Shown: one piece after another, positions 5,694 through 5,725 of the stretch
Layout: every line of letters begins with the position of its first letter
Position numbering within the stretch: position 1 is the stretch's first letter
Assembly (NCBI GenBank): GCA_016763395.1
Contig: JAESTW010000305.1
Span: forward strand, 1 to 5,725
Reading direction: 5' to 3'
From: Kofleriaceae bacterium
Lineage (GTDB): Bacteria; Myxococcota_A; Polyangia; Haliangiales; Haliangiaceae
DNA length: 5,725 bases
The notes under the pieces: model-generated
What the model saw: the letters and a program-made list of their open reading frames with translations, nothing else
Told to the model about the DNA's origin: nothing
The model's database searches: none
Made by a program: the position numbers and the translations under genes

Positions 5694-5725
5694 ATGAAAT
5701 GGTCGAGTTCTGCTCTTTTTGGGAG
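5694..5725 (+). CDS. Possible start of a next gene (partial, cut by window end)
   Basis: An ATG eight bases after the lipoprotein stop opens a frame reading MKWSSSALFG to the window end. This looks like the start of a signal peptide (Lys2, then small and hydrophobic residues). No strong Shine-Dalgarno sequence precedes it, and only ten codons are visible. If real, its closeness suggests co-transcription with the lipoprotein gene. Another ATG at 5699 in a different frame is less convincing. Confidence 0.3.
   Translation, partial: MKWSSSALFG

Noticed and set aside
1..5725. Search for tRNA, rRNA, CRISPR array, transposase, phage or toxin-antitoxin genes
   Set aside because: No cloverleaf, regularly spaced short repeats, transposase motifs or small paired genes were seen.

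Overview
The window looks like chromosomal DNA from a Myxococcota or Bradymonadota-type bacterium (former deltaproteobacteria). This is inference from protein style: a membrane-anchored protein made of many carboxypeptidase-regulatory-like modules, a Cys-rich repeat lipoprotein with a Gly/Asp/Ala-rich linker after its lipobox, and a -24/-12 (sigma-54) promoter. Base composition is moderate, not the very high GC of classical Myxococcus. All convincing genes lie on the + strand, with no tRNA, rRNA, CRISPR or insertion sequence seen.

Layout: (1) 2-456 is the 3' end of a probable secreted or surface protein gene whose reading frame changes once near a run of five C (97-101). (2) 457-702 is non-coding and ends in a near-consensus sigma-54 promoter, with weak upstream repeats. 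(3) 703-3435 encodes a 910-residue signal-anchored protein with about nine Ig-like modules of the carboxypeptidase regulatory type, forming a long extracytoplasmic stalk. (4) 3436-3527 is a short gap without a clear promoter. (5) 3528-4325 encodes a 265-residue cytoplasmic DUF695 + RraB-like (RNase E inhibitor family) protein from a TTG start. (6) 4326-4509 is non-coding, with two imperfect hairpins, a possible -10 box and a good ribosome binding site. (7) 4510-5685 encodes a 391-residue lipoprotein with four 10-cysteine modules and a C2-like C-terminal beta-sandwich. (8) The last 32 bases may begin another exported protein.

Three of the four gene products are predicted to be exported or surface-exposed. 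The RraB-like protein is the exception and has no obvious functional link to its neighbours. The gaps of 92, 184 and 246 bases argue against one tight operon. The most distinctive signals are the sigma-54 promoter, which leaves only about a 10-base leader before the stalk protein, the frame break in the first gene, and the four-fold 10-Cys module array, in which two modules share a 17-base identical, in-frame direct repeat. Nothing here proves a new system. The Cys-module lipoprotein and the stalk protein are the candidates with least-known function.
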